Shown here piece by piece: positions 45,095 through 56,956 of a DNA stretch of 64,000 nucleotides. The stretch covers positions 1,612,001-1,676,000 of the forward strand of contig RBKR01000005.1 in NCBI GenBank assembly GCA_004835665.1, in the 5' to 3' direction. The position numbers and the translations under genes were made by a program. Within the stretch, counting starts at the first letter, position 1, and the number at the start of each line of letters is the position of its first letter. Below the pieces are notes generated by a model. It searched no databases. It saw nothing but the letters and a program-made list of their open reading frames with translations, and was not told where the DNA came from. The stretch comes from Phoma sp. XZ068. Taxonomy: Eukaryota; Ascomycota; Dothideomycetes; Pleosporales; Didymellaceae.

Positions 45095-46239
45095 GAGGCT
45101 GGCAATGACATCATTTGTTATCTGATTCTTGACCGCAACTACGCAGGTCCTCACGCGACAGTGAAATGGTGATGGCATTTGTTGACTGAATCAAGGCAGG
45201 CCGCCTCGACTGCAGCGCCCCACCCAGGCGCTTGACCGCTTAAACCCGCGCTTGGGAGGTGCTGGAAAGCCACCACGGCGGACGTTGCCGTGGACAAGGC
45301 CGCAGGCGCCAGGTGTGCAGAGCCTCAAGCCTCAGCGTCTGGGCACGCCATCGAGGACGACGACTACAGCGCATCGCAACTTAAAGAGCTCCATGACGAT
45401 CAAACACCACGCATCGTGGGGTAATTGCTGGACGCCTTCCTTGCGCGTCCTCCGACGCTCCGATATTGCCATCTGCGGCTCTGTCATCTATCTTGGGGGA
45501 TCTGACGCGGCTGGTTATGGTGGCGCAACATCGCTTCTGAGATTTTCATCCCGGGCCAATTCATGCATGCCAACCATTTCCAGCCGCCGATTCATCAACA
45601 CGCTGCCCTTAACTTTTGCGCCACACCTCGATACCCAGGATTGGCAGCACCTGAGCAGATTTGAGCAGCAGTAGTGCAACGCTGCATGGAGAGACATGCC
45701 CGCCTAGCCCAGCACAACGCTCCGCTGCCTCCGGTCAGTGGCCGTGTCCTCCAAGCTCGTCATTCCTCACTGCGTGCCGATTGCCGGGTGGCTGCGATTC
45801 ATTCGCGCGGGAACAAGCCAGCGCCATCACAGGCACGCTGCCAAGCGGCTGTGCTTTGAAACGGGTGGGGAGCACATGAACATGATTCTCCAGCGCCCAG
45901 CATATTACGCGGCCACCCATGTGCAGCGGCCGCGTCTTACCCGTTCCAGCCTGAAGGCCAATTAGACAGGTAAAACACATCGTCAATCATCGCTACTCCT
46001 GACGACCTTTATCATGCCAAGCCCCATATCCGACTACCCGACTTTGCATGGGGGAACTTGCTTGTACCCTAGCCACCAACACTTAACTTCTTGCTTGGTT
46101 CGCGAGCAGCCGTCAGAGTAACTCTATAGCTGTCACAGTCGCTCCTTTCGTCTCTTTGTTTCCTTGAATTCATTGCGTCTATTTATCTCCTTGGGGCCTC
46201 GCCATTGCCTCGCTTCACTCAGACTTCGTACTCGCTTGC
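45095..46239. other. Intergenic region, no gene seen
   Basis: 1.1 kb between two plus-strand genes. Open frames of up to 140 codons (45252-45674) have no coding features. The part near 46100-46230 is CT-rich, as expected before a transcription start. Confidence 0.5.
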
Positions 46240-47759
46240 ATGACTTTACTGTCCAAGGTCCCGCTATCCCTCGTTCGCGCCACAGTTTCCGGTCTATCGT
46301 CGACCGACTCGGGACCTCCTACTGGCAACATGGCTGCCAACACTCGCCAGAACGTGACGTGGGTCGAGGTGCGTATCTGAACTGTTACAATCACATTCCT
46401 CGCTAACAAACTTAGGGTGTTCGTGGAGTTGCTTCCTTCTGGGTCGTTGTCACACATCTGTGCAGAGCATGGGATTACAGCCTTTGGTCTCCACGCGACA
46501 GCGAAAATGCCACACCTCAACTTCTTCAGCTACCATTTCTCCGACTACCATGGCAAGGTCGAATTGGAGTCACAATGTTTGCCTTCCTCACTGGTTACGT
46601 ATGCGCAATCAAACCACTTCGACAAGCAAAGTCTGGCAACATTCCAGCCGCTCTGACCACTCTTGGAAAGTCGGCTTTCCGCCGACCACCACGATTGATT
46701 ATGCCTGCTACCATTGCCTTGGTGATTGCATGGTTCTTTGCCCAGCTCGGAGCTTTTGAAGTCGCTCACCGCAGTGATTCCCACTGGTTAAGGCGCGCTG
46801 TCCCGCAGAACATTGGCAGCCTCGACACCGAAATCCCTCGTCTTCTCAGGAACTTCCAAGGTGCTTGGTCCGGCGCCAACAATGAGTACGATGACCACCA
46901 GTGGGCTCTGCTGCCTTTGTTGCAGGGCGCTTTCCTCATCTACGTACTGCTGTTCGCGACTGTTTTCATGAAGTTCCGCATGCGCTTGTTCACCTGCGCT
47001 GTCCTCTTCGTCTGGTACTGGATGCGAACCAGCCCCGAGAAGGGTATGTTTCCATTATTCCAACTGTTTTCACCTTGCTGACGAATTCTAGAAACCTTCG
47101 AATGCCAGTTCCTCTACGGTGTTATGCTTTGTGACATTGGCTCCGAGAAGAACTTCCGCGACTTTGTCAACAGCTACCCCAGGGTCCGCCGAGCAGTTCT
47201 GACCACGCTCATCATTGTTGGCTGGTACGTCGCCTGCTTCCCCGGAGAGCACTGGGAGTGGGCCAGCTGGTCGATTCAGCTCAAGAACATTGGCGATTAC
47301 ATCATTCCCGAGGGCGCTGCGAGCTACCCCAAGCGCTTCACAGCTATCGGCTGGGATCTCATGGTCACTGGAATCTGGCTTTCGCCTAGCCTGCAGAGCA
47401 TGTTCTCGAACAAGCTGTTCATGTGGGTCGGCCGCAACAGCTTCGCCGTCTATCTCACCCACGGAACCGTTCTGAAAGTCGGCCTTGCACGATTGATCTA
47501 CGGATGGTCCACCGCACCCTACCACGTTGAGCAGCCGGCCAACGGTGAGGGCGACGCCATCGAGCACTACATCCCTCGATCGTCGAACTGGCTCGTGTGG
47601 GCCCTTGCTATCCCCACATTCTTCGCCGTCGAATACACCATCGCCCACCTCTGGACTACCTACGTCGACTCTCAGTGCGCCAGGGCGACAAAATGGATCG
47701 AAGAGACCATGTTCGAGAAAGAGGAGGACGAGAAGCACGGAGTAGCAAACATGGCCTAG
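46240..47759 (+). CDS. Membrane acyltransferase, acyltransferase-3 (OafA-like) family
   Basis: Multi-pass integral membrane protein that would transfer acyl groups to an unknown acceptor. Exons 46240-46368, 46416-47043 and 47092-47759 give 474 residues; introns are 47 bp (GTGCGT, branch GCTAAC, TTAG) and 48 bp (GTATGT...CTAG). The family signature is at the start of the first helix: 'VEGVRGVASFWVVVTHLCRA', whose Arg and His are the conserved catalytic-site residues. Further spans include 'IGVTMFAFLTGYVC', 'LIMPATIALVIAWFFAQLG' and, near the end, 'LWVGRNSFAVYLTH'-type and 'WALAIPTFFAVEYTIAHLW' segments (the former reads 'FMWVGRNSFAVYLTHG'). The C-terminus is acidic. An alternative start at 46330 ('MAANTRQNV') would remove 30 residues and is also plausible. 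Confidence 0.9.
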
Positions 47760-49671
47760 ACTCGTACCACCTACGAGTGGCCATCGCCCTGCTGGAATCA
47801 GGAACCCTGCATTTTGTTTTGTGATGAACTTTTCATTTGTTACTACATCCGCGGATACCAAGACATCGTTTTCGCATTTTCACGGCGTTACTTGGGAGAC
47901 CGCCTGGAATTACCAGGCGCACAGCACATGCACATTTTGGATGGAGGAAAAGAAATAAGGAATCCTAGAAGCACTGCAACATTCGAGAGAATTGGATCAA
48001 GCAGTCAGGCGAGCATGTAACGATAGCATGTATAAAACATGCTAATATCTACCTAATCAACACATTAAATTCACCTTCTCCTTGCACCACGTACTGAAGA
48101 TCATACTAATCGTACAGAAGAGTACACAGCTCTTCAAGCCCAAACACCCCCTTCCATCTCATTCCACAACTCACCCCGTTTTTCACCCGCACAACCATCT
48201 TATCTCATCCCCTCCAAGACACCCACCACCCTCAACATGACCAAAACGCCTTACATGCCGCCACGACTCCCCTTTGTACACCCACTGACGTACCCGTGCA
48301 TACGCAGCGCCACACCGCCAATATTGCCAAGCGCGGCGCAACGCAGCACGGAAAAGCGGGAGCAAGGGTGTGCGCCGCTCAGCGAACAGCCACAGAGGGA
48401 TAGGGGGATGTGGTGCCGAGTTCCGGGCTGGCGGTGACGTAGCAAGGATGTGGGGATTTTTGGGGATAACAATTGCCGAATGGGAGTTTTGGTGTGGTGA
48501 TGATGATGGGGAAATAGTAGTCTTGGAACTGGATTTGGATTTTTGTGAGGTTGTGGGGATGTGGGTGTGCTTGCGGTGGTGATGGTGAGGTGGGAAGGGA
48601 AGCGAGTGAAGTAAGGAGCGGTACCGGTACCGTTGACAGGGGGCGTATACAATACATTCGAATGCGTATGTTGGAAATACTGTTACTGTTTACCCACCCT
48701 TGATATGTTTACCAGATAGTGCTTATGGTCGCATCTCCCGCTGTGTTCTCCATCTTCAAATCTCACTACGAGGGATTTCTCACTACAAGGGATTCACAAT
48801 CTAAGACATGCAATCGCATCGCATACACAAACGTGCTGTTACGCTAACAAAATCACCACTATCAAGTAACTCTATCCCCACACGCTTGGTACCCAGGTAC
48901 ACCAGCACCTGCCCAGCACAGCACCTGCAACAAATCAACTCGCCAACGCTACAGCGCCATTTGTATTCCCAGCATCTCGCTGCGTCGCCATATTGACTTA
49001 CCAGTCTCAATAACACTGTTATTCAGACTCAAACAGACGTCGAGTTATACACGCCGATCGGCCTCACGGCGTCCCCCGATACGGCGTGATCTCGGCTGCT
49101 GAGGCTATGGCCCGCTCGTATCCGTGAGACGGCGCGGCGGACGCGAGGGGAATACGAGCGGAGTCTCGTAACTACTAGCAAGCCGTAGCGAAGTCGTGGT
49201 AAGGGAATATGTAGGTGTGCGGTAGTGATGATGGATGTGAGAGTGTAGCTGTGATGTGGTTGTGTGAATGTGTGATTGTGTTGAGTGAGATGTGAGGGAG
49301 ATAGGAATGAAGATGACGGAGGGCTTTCGTCTGAGATGATGATGGAAATGGAGGATTGCTGGGTTGGATGGGTGGAAGTGATGGAATCGACATGAGAGAT
49401 AGCTTGGTCCATTGCATGATGTCTGTTGTATGATTATTCAATACAGAACTGGCTTGATCTGGGAAGCCGTGAACAAGCTCACTCCATTCGAACGTTACGG
49501 CTACTTCTCGGATTTTGTTTGAGTGTTGGAAACTAGACATAGCACGATACGAACCAAATCCATCCGTAGACCAAGAGCAAAAGGGTAAACAACGACCCGT
49601 CTGGTGCGAACATTGAATATGGATATATCTACACATCTACACATCTCCCTGCACAGTGACTATCCCAACAC
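47760..49671. other. Gene-free region between convergent genes
   Basis: 1.9 kb between the 3' ends of the acyltransferase and ROK1 genes. It has a CT/GA-skewed segment at about 48080-48640 and a GC-rich stem-loop-forming patch at about 49040-49165. Open frames here are low-complexity and not called. Confidence 0.5.
49050..49161. repeat. GC-rich cluster of short inverted repeats
   Basis: A 10-bp perfect inverted repeat pairs CCGCTCGTAT at 49112-49121 with ATACGAGCGG at 49152-49161 across a 30-base GC-rich loop. A second, 7-bp pair joins CACGCCG at 49050-49056 with CGGCGTG at 49082-49088. The surrounding intergenic DNA is not GC-rich. Role unknown. Confidence 0.6.
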
Positions 49672-51933
49672 CTACTCAAACCCCTCAAACCCATCACTCT
49701 CCACCGACCCCTCCCTCGCCGCCTTCTCCCTACGCTTGCTCCCCTCTTTGGCCCCACGCTTATTATTCTCAATACGCCTCTCAAACCCACTCTTGGTCGA
49801 AATCCTTGCCTTCTTCGCCTCCTGCCCCTTCAGATGACTGCGGCGGGACTCAACACCGCGTTTCTTCAACTGCGCTTTGTCGCGCTTACTCGGCGTCGGC
49901 AGCGCATCTAGCAGCCACTGCTTTACGCTGCCCTCGCCGTCGGGCACGCCGCGCAGTTTCTCGCTCGCGCGGATCACGTTGGCGATGAGTTTGACGTAGG
50001 GGATGTCGTCCTGTGTGTAGAAGGTGACTGCGACGCCGCCCTCGCGGCCGGCGCGGCCGGTGCGGCCTACGCGGTGGACGTATGCGGCGGCGGAGGTCGG
50101 GGCATCGAAATTTACAACGCCGTTGAGGCCGCGGAAGTCGACGCCGCGCGCGAGGAGGTCGGTGGTGATGAGGACCCAGACTTCGCCGCGGCGGAAGCGC
50201 GTCATGATGCTGTCTCGCGCGCTGCTGGATAGGTCGGCGTGGAGCACGGCTATTCTGCTGGAGCCGCCGGCTTCGGGGGGGATATCGTAGAGGAGTTCGG
50301 AGTGCAGGGCGATGGCGCGGGGGATGGTCTGTGTGAAGACGAGGAATGGTGGTCGAAGCACAGGCGCGGTAGAAGTCGAGGAGATGGAGGTTGGATGCAG
50401 GAGCTGGCGTAGGCCGAGGAGTTTGCCTTGTTCGGTCGCGGCATAGGTGAGTTGATGGTGGATGTTGGGGATCGCGGTGTCCTTGAGGCCAACGACTAGA
50501 CGGATGAGAGGCGGGCGTGGTGGTAGATCGCCACGACTTGACTTGAGGGACTCCCATCGCGAGTTCAGTGTTGAAATGGCGAGGGACTCAACGGACGCGC
50601 CCATGGTGGCGGACCAGAGGCCAATGCGGAGAAGGGGGTTTGTGCATGCGTTCCAGACGGCAAGGGTTTGCTCGCGGAAGAGCGGGTCGAGGAGGACATC
50701 AGCTTCGTCGAGAACGATGTGGCGGATAGTCGGCAGCTCTGCAACTGTGCCGTCTCTGCGCTTCAAAGCGTTGAGGATGGCGAGAGGTGTCGCAACGATG
50801 ATGGCAGCCTTGACGAGTTCTGCACGTCTGCGGTCGCGCTTCTTCTGCTGGACTTCTTCCTCTTTGTCTGATGCATCGGACTCGGACGCACTGTCGTCGC
50901 CAGATACATCTGCCTCAGCTTCCGCAGCGGGTTGATCCAATACATCTCCACGCTCAACAACCTCCATGCCCTTCCTCATAAGCGTAGCCTTGATGCCCGT
51001 GCCCTTGGCAAGCTTCCTCGCCTCGTTGACAATCTGCGCAGCCAGCTCTCGTGTCGGTGCAACAATGACCGCTCGCGGTCCGTCCTTGCTATCCGTCGAG
51101 CCCTCCTTGAGCAGTGCGTTGATGACAGGGATCAAGAAGGCAATCGTCTTGCCGCTTCCTGTCGGCGCAACAGTCAAAAGATCGACGTCGCCGCCGTACT
51201 CTGCCCCAGAGGTTTCAGCCGCATCGTCTGATTTTGTCACATTCTGCTTCTTCCCGCCGAGCAGCAGCGGCAGCGCACCGAGCTGGACCTCCGTTGGCAT
51301 CTTGTATCCCTGCTCCTGTATATTCTCCGCGAGCCGTCTCGAGATAGCGTAGCGCGAGCGCAATTGCGCAAAGTCGGTGAGCGGGTTTGGATAGAGCTGC
51401 TTCTTGACATCCTTCTTCTTATCCTTGGACTCCTCCTTGTCTTTCTTCCGCTTCTTGCTGCTCTTCTCCTTCTTCTTCTTATCTTTCGTCTCGACAGCTT
51501 CCTGTGCAGCAAAGTCCTCGAGAACAGCCATCTTAAGCTTATGCGACCTCAGAAGCCGCTTGCTCTCAGCAGCATCATACACCTCCCCTTGCCCCTCGAC
51601 CTCACCCTCAACCTCCACCTCAGCCTTGTCTCCCCCATCCACATCCTCATCCCCATCCTTCTCCACCGCCTTCCTCTTACGCTTCTTCCCCTCTCCCTCC
51701 CCACCCTTCTTCACTCCAAAAAAGTCCAGCCCCGCATACAAACTCGCATCCTCTTCTGCTTCTACTTTATCCTGCCCCCTCTTCCTCTTCTTATTCGCAT
51801 TCGCCTTATGGAACGCCGGCCCATCATGACCGAAAAGCTGCGGATTGGCCGCCGCGCCGCTCGACGGCAGTGTTTGCGCATTCGCTCGAGAAGTCGGTTT
51901 CGCCGAGCGAGAGAGGAGCTTGAAAACGTCCAT
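49672..51933 (-). CDS. ROK1: DEAD-box ATP-dependent RNA helicase Rok1
   Basis: Nucleolar helicase of 40S ribosome biogenesis (human DDX52). I place the start at the ATG at 51933 ('MDVFKLLSRS', the family-typical N-terminus), giving 753 residues; the frame extends 24 codons upstream. No introns. The N-terminal 200 residues are lysine-rich with an acidic block. Core motifs: Q-motif region 'YKMPTEVQLGALP', motif I 'APTGSGKT' at 256-263, Ia 'PTRELAAQ', II 'DEAD' at 409-412, III 'SAT' at 441-443, V 'TDLLARGVDF' and VI 'HRVGRTGRAGREG'. An acidic, Ser-rich insert of about 35 residues sits between motifs Ia and II. The C-terminus is basic. It shares its pathway with UTP14 at the other end of the window, without being close enough to imply linkage. 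Confidence 0.95.
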   Translation of the reverse strand: MDVFKLLSRSAKPTSRANAQTLPSSGAAANPQLFGHDGPAFHKANANKKRKRGQDKVEAEEDASLYAGLDFFGVKKGGEGEGKKRKRKAVEKDGDEDVDGGDKAEVEVEGEVEGQGEVYDAAESKRLLRSHKLKMAVLEDFAAQEAVETKDKKKKEKSSKKRKKDKEESKDKKKDVKKQLYPNPLTDFAQLRSRYAISRRLAENIQEQGYKMPTEVQLGALPLLLGGKKQNVTKSDDAAETSGAEYGGDVDLLTVAPTGSGKTIAFLIPVINALLKEGSTDSKDGPRAVIVAPTRELAAQIVNEARKLAKGTGIKATLMRKGMEVVERGDVLDQPAAEAEADVSGDDSASESDASDKEEEVQQKKRDRRRAELVKAAIIVATPLAILNALKRRDGTVAELPTIRHIVLDEADVLLDPLFREQTLAVWNACTNPLLRIGLWSATMGASVESLAISTLNSRWESLKSSRGDLPPRPPLIRLVVGLKDTAIPNIHHQLTYAATEQGKLLGLRQLLHPTSISSTSTAPVLRPPFLVFTQTIPRAIALHSELLYDIPPEAGGSSRIAVLHADLSSSARDSIMTRFRRGEVWVLITTDLLARGVDFRGLNGVVNFDAPTSAAAYVHRVGRTGRAGREGGVAVTFYTQDDIPYVKLIANVIRASEKLRGVPDGEGSVKQWLLDALPTPSKRDKAQLKKRGVESRRSHLKGQEAKKARISTKSGFERRIENNKRGAKEGSKRREKAAREGSVESDGFEGFE

Positions 51934-52510
51934 GTCGGCGGGCGTAATTACCGCGTTCAGGGCGGAGAGGGTAAGGAGCGTGCTGTGCGTGGAGGAAAAG
52001 CACAAGTTGTGCGAAGAAAGTCAAGTTTGGCAAAGTTGGAGCTCCACTCGAAAACATTATTGTGGGGCCAAACCAAGTTTCCTAGTTGGGAAGGTTGCGA
52101 ATGGTGTCGATTGCGGGTGTCAAGCTTTCACGGTCGCGACACTCTTGCGAAATGGAGGGTGCTGATTGGCCCGCACATGCTTCAACAAGCGTGCGGGCTG
52201 ACGGAGCGTGAAATGGGTGTGCTGAGATACAGTTCTAAGAAATGAATTGCAAAAGTCGAAACTCGTTGCACGCAGCTGGTGTCAAGATAAGAAAGGAAAT
52301 CTAGAATCAGAGCTATGTGCAGTAGTACAGTTGGTTTTTGGGTCTTCGGTCCCATGTCGTGTGCACCCTCCAATTCATCTCGGAATCGTACATCCCATCG
52401 TCTGCCTGCCGTCCACAGCCCCCCCCCCCCCTCGCGGTGTCCTGCGTTCGCTGGGGCAATTGCTCTGCGTTCGCTAGGACATCGAATTACATGCCATCGC
52501 TGCTCGCTGT
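51934..52510. other. Spacer between tandem minus-strand genes
   Basis: 577 bp containing the ROK1 promoter and the ATP20 3' end. It includes a run of 13 cytosines at 52419-52431, a likely site of sequencing or replication slippage. No gene seen. Confidence 0.6.
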
Positions 52511-53408
52511 CTAGTGCTCGTCACCGTGCGCCTTCTCCCTGTACCCAACGACCTTGAAACGACCGATGATCTCGCCAACGGAGAAGAAACCGAGGACCTC
52601 GGCGGCAACAACACCAGCAGCCCAGTACTGTGCGCTCGATGCGCCGCGGACCTGGCTGAGGATGGTGTTGGGGTTCACGCTGTTGGCAATGGAGGCGGGG
52701 TGGCGGAGCGCGTTGAGCGCGGGCTGGAGGTACGCCTGGATCGTCTGGACGGAGCTGTGTAGGTTGTCAGTCGCTGCGTGGGTGTTGCAGGGATATGTTG
52801 AGGAGGCTTACGGTGGTGCCATGCTGCGCTGCTGGACGATGAGCTTACCGAGCTCGAGAGTGACACGGCCGTAGTATGTGGCCTGGGGGATCAGTCCTGG
52901 GAAGTTGTTAGCACAGTTTCTCAATTCTGCTTATCCTGCTCCCATCCAGGTTCTTGGTGTTGGTAGCAGGCAAATCACCACCCAACGCATGTCTAGCAAG
53001 GTCCACAGAACCCTCCCACCGCGCCATTGAGCCTCATCCATCTCTCCCTACACTTCCTCACGCTCTCCAAACAGCTGCGCACCCAATTGCCCTCCAAAAA
53101 GAAAGTGACTTACCCTGGACGGCACCAACCAGCCTTCCAACGCGGCCCTGGGCCTTGCTCGCCGCAGCGTTGACTGTGCCCGCGGCATTGCTCGCAGCGT
53201 TGCCAACAGAGCTGGCCGCTGAATCAGCCGAGCTCTTGACCTTGGTCAGGCCCTCGGATGCCTTGGACTGGACCTTGGAGGCTGCGTCGCCAGCCTTCTC
53301 CTTGGCGGCGCCGGCGGCCTCGGACGTGGTCGAGGCATTGCGGAGGCCCGCGCGGCGGACGGCGAACCGCGACTGGCGGACGACGGCGCGAGATACAGCG
53401 AAAGACAT
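52511..53408 (-). CDS. ATP20: Mitochondrial F1Fo ATP synthase subunit g
   Basis: Inner-membrane subunit needed for ATP synthase dimers and cristae shape (family knowledge). Exons 53114-53408, 52812-52896 and 52511-52754 give 207 residues; donors are GTAAGT and GTAAGC, and the middle exon is only 85 bp. The start 'MSFAVSRAVVRQSRFAVRR' is a classic Arg/Ser-rich mitochondrial presequence. An Ala/Ser/Lys-rich helical stretch follows ('AAGAAKEKAGDAASKVQSKA'), longer than in yeast and common in filamentous fungi. The conserved core is 'QATYYGRVTLELGKLIVQQ' and then 'LNALRHPASIANSVNP'. The C-terminal membrane helix holds a glycine-rich motif, 'AAGVVAAEVLGFFSVGEIIG'. The gene lies between an MFS transporter gene and ROK1, all on the minus strand. 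Confidence 0.95.
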
Positions 53409-53661
53409 TGTGATGGTGCGTCGGCGTGGGTGGGCAATGAGGCGTGGTGTCGACGGCCGGCTATCACTGATGTTGGCGATGCGAGGAGCTCGAGCTTTTT
53501 TCGAGAGCTTGGCGTCAACGGATGTTCTAGGAGCGCCAGCCGACACTTCCCAACCATCAACCATAGACTGATTAATTGCCCGAAACGATTTCACTTTCAA
53601 GGTAGGATTCATATTGAATGGTTTCATTTTCAAAATAGGTCAACTTCAAGGTAGGATTCCA

Positions 53662-56600
53662 TCAAGACCACCCGTCTCTCCATGTCCTAGGCCGCTTCCC
53701 ATCCCTCGCCTCCCCTAGCCGTGGGCCCTTCAGCAGAAAGTTGAGCTTTCGAATCTCTGTCCAGCGACTCAGCGCGCCCAGCTCCAGCACGTTCATTCTG
53801 CGCATCTTCCCACTTGGGTTGCCAATCACCACTGCTTTCCAGTCGCTGCCTCTGCCCATCTTCTCGAGCTGTCCGAACTCTGCCCACGCTGCTGTGTCTC
53901 GTCGAGTGCCGAACGTGTGGTTAGGGATAACTTGAACCTTTCTAAATCGCAGCAAAACGAGGGTGAGCGCCAGTGTCAAGAACAACAGAATGCCTGCTGT
54001 TACGCCAGTGGATGTCTGAGCATCGAGTCGCCGCGTCATGATGCCACCCACTTCGGTCGCCGCAGCTCCGCCAATGAACGCCAGAGTCTGAGAAGCAAAG
54101 ATCCCAGCCGTGACGCGCGGGAAAGACGAGTAGTTTGTTCGACGACGCCGATCCTGTACAGCCATGGACTCCAGCCGATGTTTGGTATTGGTACCAGGTT
54201 GCAAGTCGCACGTATCAAATGTCTCCATGATCAGGCCATGGCATTCGGCAATGGCAAGGATGCTGAAGAACCCGAGAGTGCCCGCGAAGACAATCGGTAC
54301 CATGAACGGTCGCGGGCGTCCTGCCGAGGAGATGGTGTAGGCTAACCCCATCAATGGGAGCGTAATTGTAAAGAGCATACGCCGAACGAGATGCGATGAC
54401 CAAGTAACCTGCCTCTGAAACGTCATACTGTCCGTTCGAAAGGCGTTCTTCCGTTCGCGAGAGAAGATCCTAGCCTTAGTTAAAGGAAGCGCCAGGAAGG
54501 CTCCAATGGCAATGGACGTGACTCCAGCTCCTACAAAGCGCGGCTGCCACTTATAGTTCCTTGACAGTAATGAACCAAGAAGCACAATGACGAGCACCAC
54601 CTGCGCATATATCCAGGCCAGATACACAGCCAATACAAAAAAGCCAGGCTGGCACATCATCATAAACATAAGTTTCATGCCAGCCCATACTTCTTCAAAC
54701 CAATACAAAGGGCCTTCTGTCGATATGTGCAACTTGCATTCGCCTCGAGAGACCCTGCGAGTGATGTAGTTCTCATCACGATCGTAGACCTCTGTAACCG
54801 ATTTCCGATAGGCTGCGCGCCGTGTCTCAGGCGCAATGATGTTCAGTATTAGCGCGGCAGCCAGAATGATAATGACGACGTAGAAGCCCCAGTCCGGACT
54901 CAAACGCTCGATTGTCACGGCTCCAACCATGAACCCGACAGCGAGTGAAGCGATCCAGCACCAGGACCATATACCGAGCCATAAGCCCATGCCTCCACCA
55001 TGCCGCCTCACATCATTCGGAACCACGTATTCCTCGTGTGGATTCTTGCTTTGCAAAGATGCGCCGAACAGGTCGAGTAGCACGGTGATGTAATTCACAT
55101 TCGCAAATCCAAGAACGAGTCCGGTTGCTAAACGAGCACAGAGGAGACCTGATCGGAAGCTTTGCCTGGTAGGAGATCGTTTGGCGCTCAGGATCATCGC
55201 CTGGGGAAACTGCAACGGCATGGCAAGGGCCAACGCAGCCAGTATGTACGGCTTTCGTCCATGGAGTAGCGGCAGTGGCCAGACTATACATGTAGAGATG
55301 GCGAGACCAATGTACAGTCTGCACGGTGTCAGCAATATTCGCGTCTTTTGACTCAGCCACCTACACAACGTTACCGAGGATGGAAACATGACTTTCGTCT
55401 GCGAGATAGTATTGAACCCGTGGTACTTCACCTGCCTTAGGTATGTCAGAGACTGAACATCTGTGACACCTTGGACAACTCACGTAGACTCCAATCATTA
55501 TTCCGAGAAGAGCGGTATTGATACAAGCAATGATCGCCGTCAATCGTTTCTTGCCGTACCCCCAATTCCGTGCGATTGGCTGTCTGCGATGATTTCGCCG
55601 AAGGCTGAATACATGCTGATGGACTTGCTCCCGCACGTGAAGAGCCTCGCCATACTGTCGAGTTGGATGGTCGTCTTCATCGAAAGACTCGTTCGAGGGA
55701 CTTGACTCAGACGAGCTTTCCTTCTCATGTTGCGATATCAATCTTACCGTGGCATCTCCATCAGTGCAGCAATGACCTCGACGACGATGACGATACGGCT
55801 TCCGGCTGCGCGCCGTGTCTTGCGTGATGCGTCGATAAGGTCGGCCGCGAGATTGGTCTCGAGCCTTGGGGCGAAGTACAAAGTCCACATGCTCTCTTGG
55901 AGCGATCTGGGTAGGATCTGGTAGAAGAACGGGAGGACTTCGAATGCTACGTCTCGAGCGAGCTCCTGCATCGCTCGTCGAACGTGAAGATGATGAGCCG
56001 GGTCTGGTGGAACTCCTGTGAGTTTGATATGCCCAACCCAGAGTCGCTGGCCCACGTTGCAAGTCGATCTGCACTTGCGAAGGCACCAAGTTTACTATTG
56101 GCTCAATGTTGTTCCTCTGGTGTGGGTAACCGCCATAATCCTCCCGTTCTTGAGACGAACTGGAGGCAGGAAGCGGTGAGCTTGTGATTATGGGATATCC
56201 GTCAGGATCAACGGAAGCTTCTTGTATCGCTTGTCTTACATCTTCGATGATCTCGTAGATTTCTTCTACCTGGCCGTGCTCTGCAGTACCATCCGCCATT
56301 TCAACAGCTTCTTGTACCATGTCTTCTAGGTCTTCGATCGTGTTACTTATCTTCCTGGCTCCGATCCGCTCGAAAGCATTACGACCTGGCCGTGGTCGAG
56401 ATGGGGATACTTGAACGCGGGAAACTACTGGTATCGTTGAAGTCGTAAGGACATCGCGTTGAACAGGTAGCTGGACGAACCCCGAGGTAGTGGGCCCCTC
56501 GAGGTGATCTGACTGCGGTGAGACGCTGTTTGCGCGTACGGGGTGCTCGTGCATAGCCACTGACGTTGCCTGTTGGACCAAGGCCTCTCTTCCATTCTGT

Positions 56601-56956
56601 GCCATGCGATGTCTTGTGACCGGCGATGGGCTACTTTCAAGTAGCGATCCCTTTCCTGAAATTCGGTGCTCCGTCGGTGACAACACGAGCTTCTTTCGTA
56701 TCACAGATGCGGTCCCAGAGGGCCGAAGAGTCGAGTCCGCTATCGAGTATGTGGTTGCAGTTCGCTTTGGAAGAGTCAGAACGGAAGGTTTGCGGCTGGA
56801 ATATCGTAGAGCAGGTGGGGGATTATCCTCAGGAAGCAGTGCAGACGCGGCTTGTGAGGTCTTTCCGTCGAGCCAGGGTAGCCTTTTCAGTGTCGTGCCT
56901 GGTACGAGCTTTGTCGGTCGAGCTGTTCGAATGCCTGATTCCTCCGGCGCGGCCAT
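53662..56956 (-). CDS. MFS transporter with a very long N-terminal cytoplasmic tail
   Basis: Major facilitator superfamily transporter of unknown substrate. Exons 55484-56956, 55365-55435 and 53662-55318 give 1066 residues; the two introns (48 and 46 bp) flank a 71-bp exon that completes the first transmembrane region ('YAGEVPRVQYYLADESHVS', then 'ILGNVVLYIGLAIST'). The start is the ATG at 56956 (ACCATGGCC); the frame is open to 57040. The first 470 residues are disordered, Ser/Pro/Arg-rich, with an acidic helical patch ('NTIEDLEDMVQEAVEMADG'). The MFS-type 'WPLPLLHGRKPYILAALALA' segment follows, then a large cytoplasmic loop between the two halves ('YRKSVTEVYDRDENYITRR'). A likeness to polyamine/multidrug-type fungal MFS proteins is inferred from that segment. 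Confidence 0.88.

Noticed and set aside
49886..50557. 223-codon minus-strand frame inside ROK1
   Set aside because: Out-of-frame shadow with Arg/Pro-rich composition; the Rok1 frame carries helicase motifs V and VI here.
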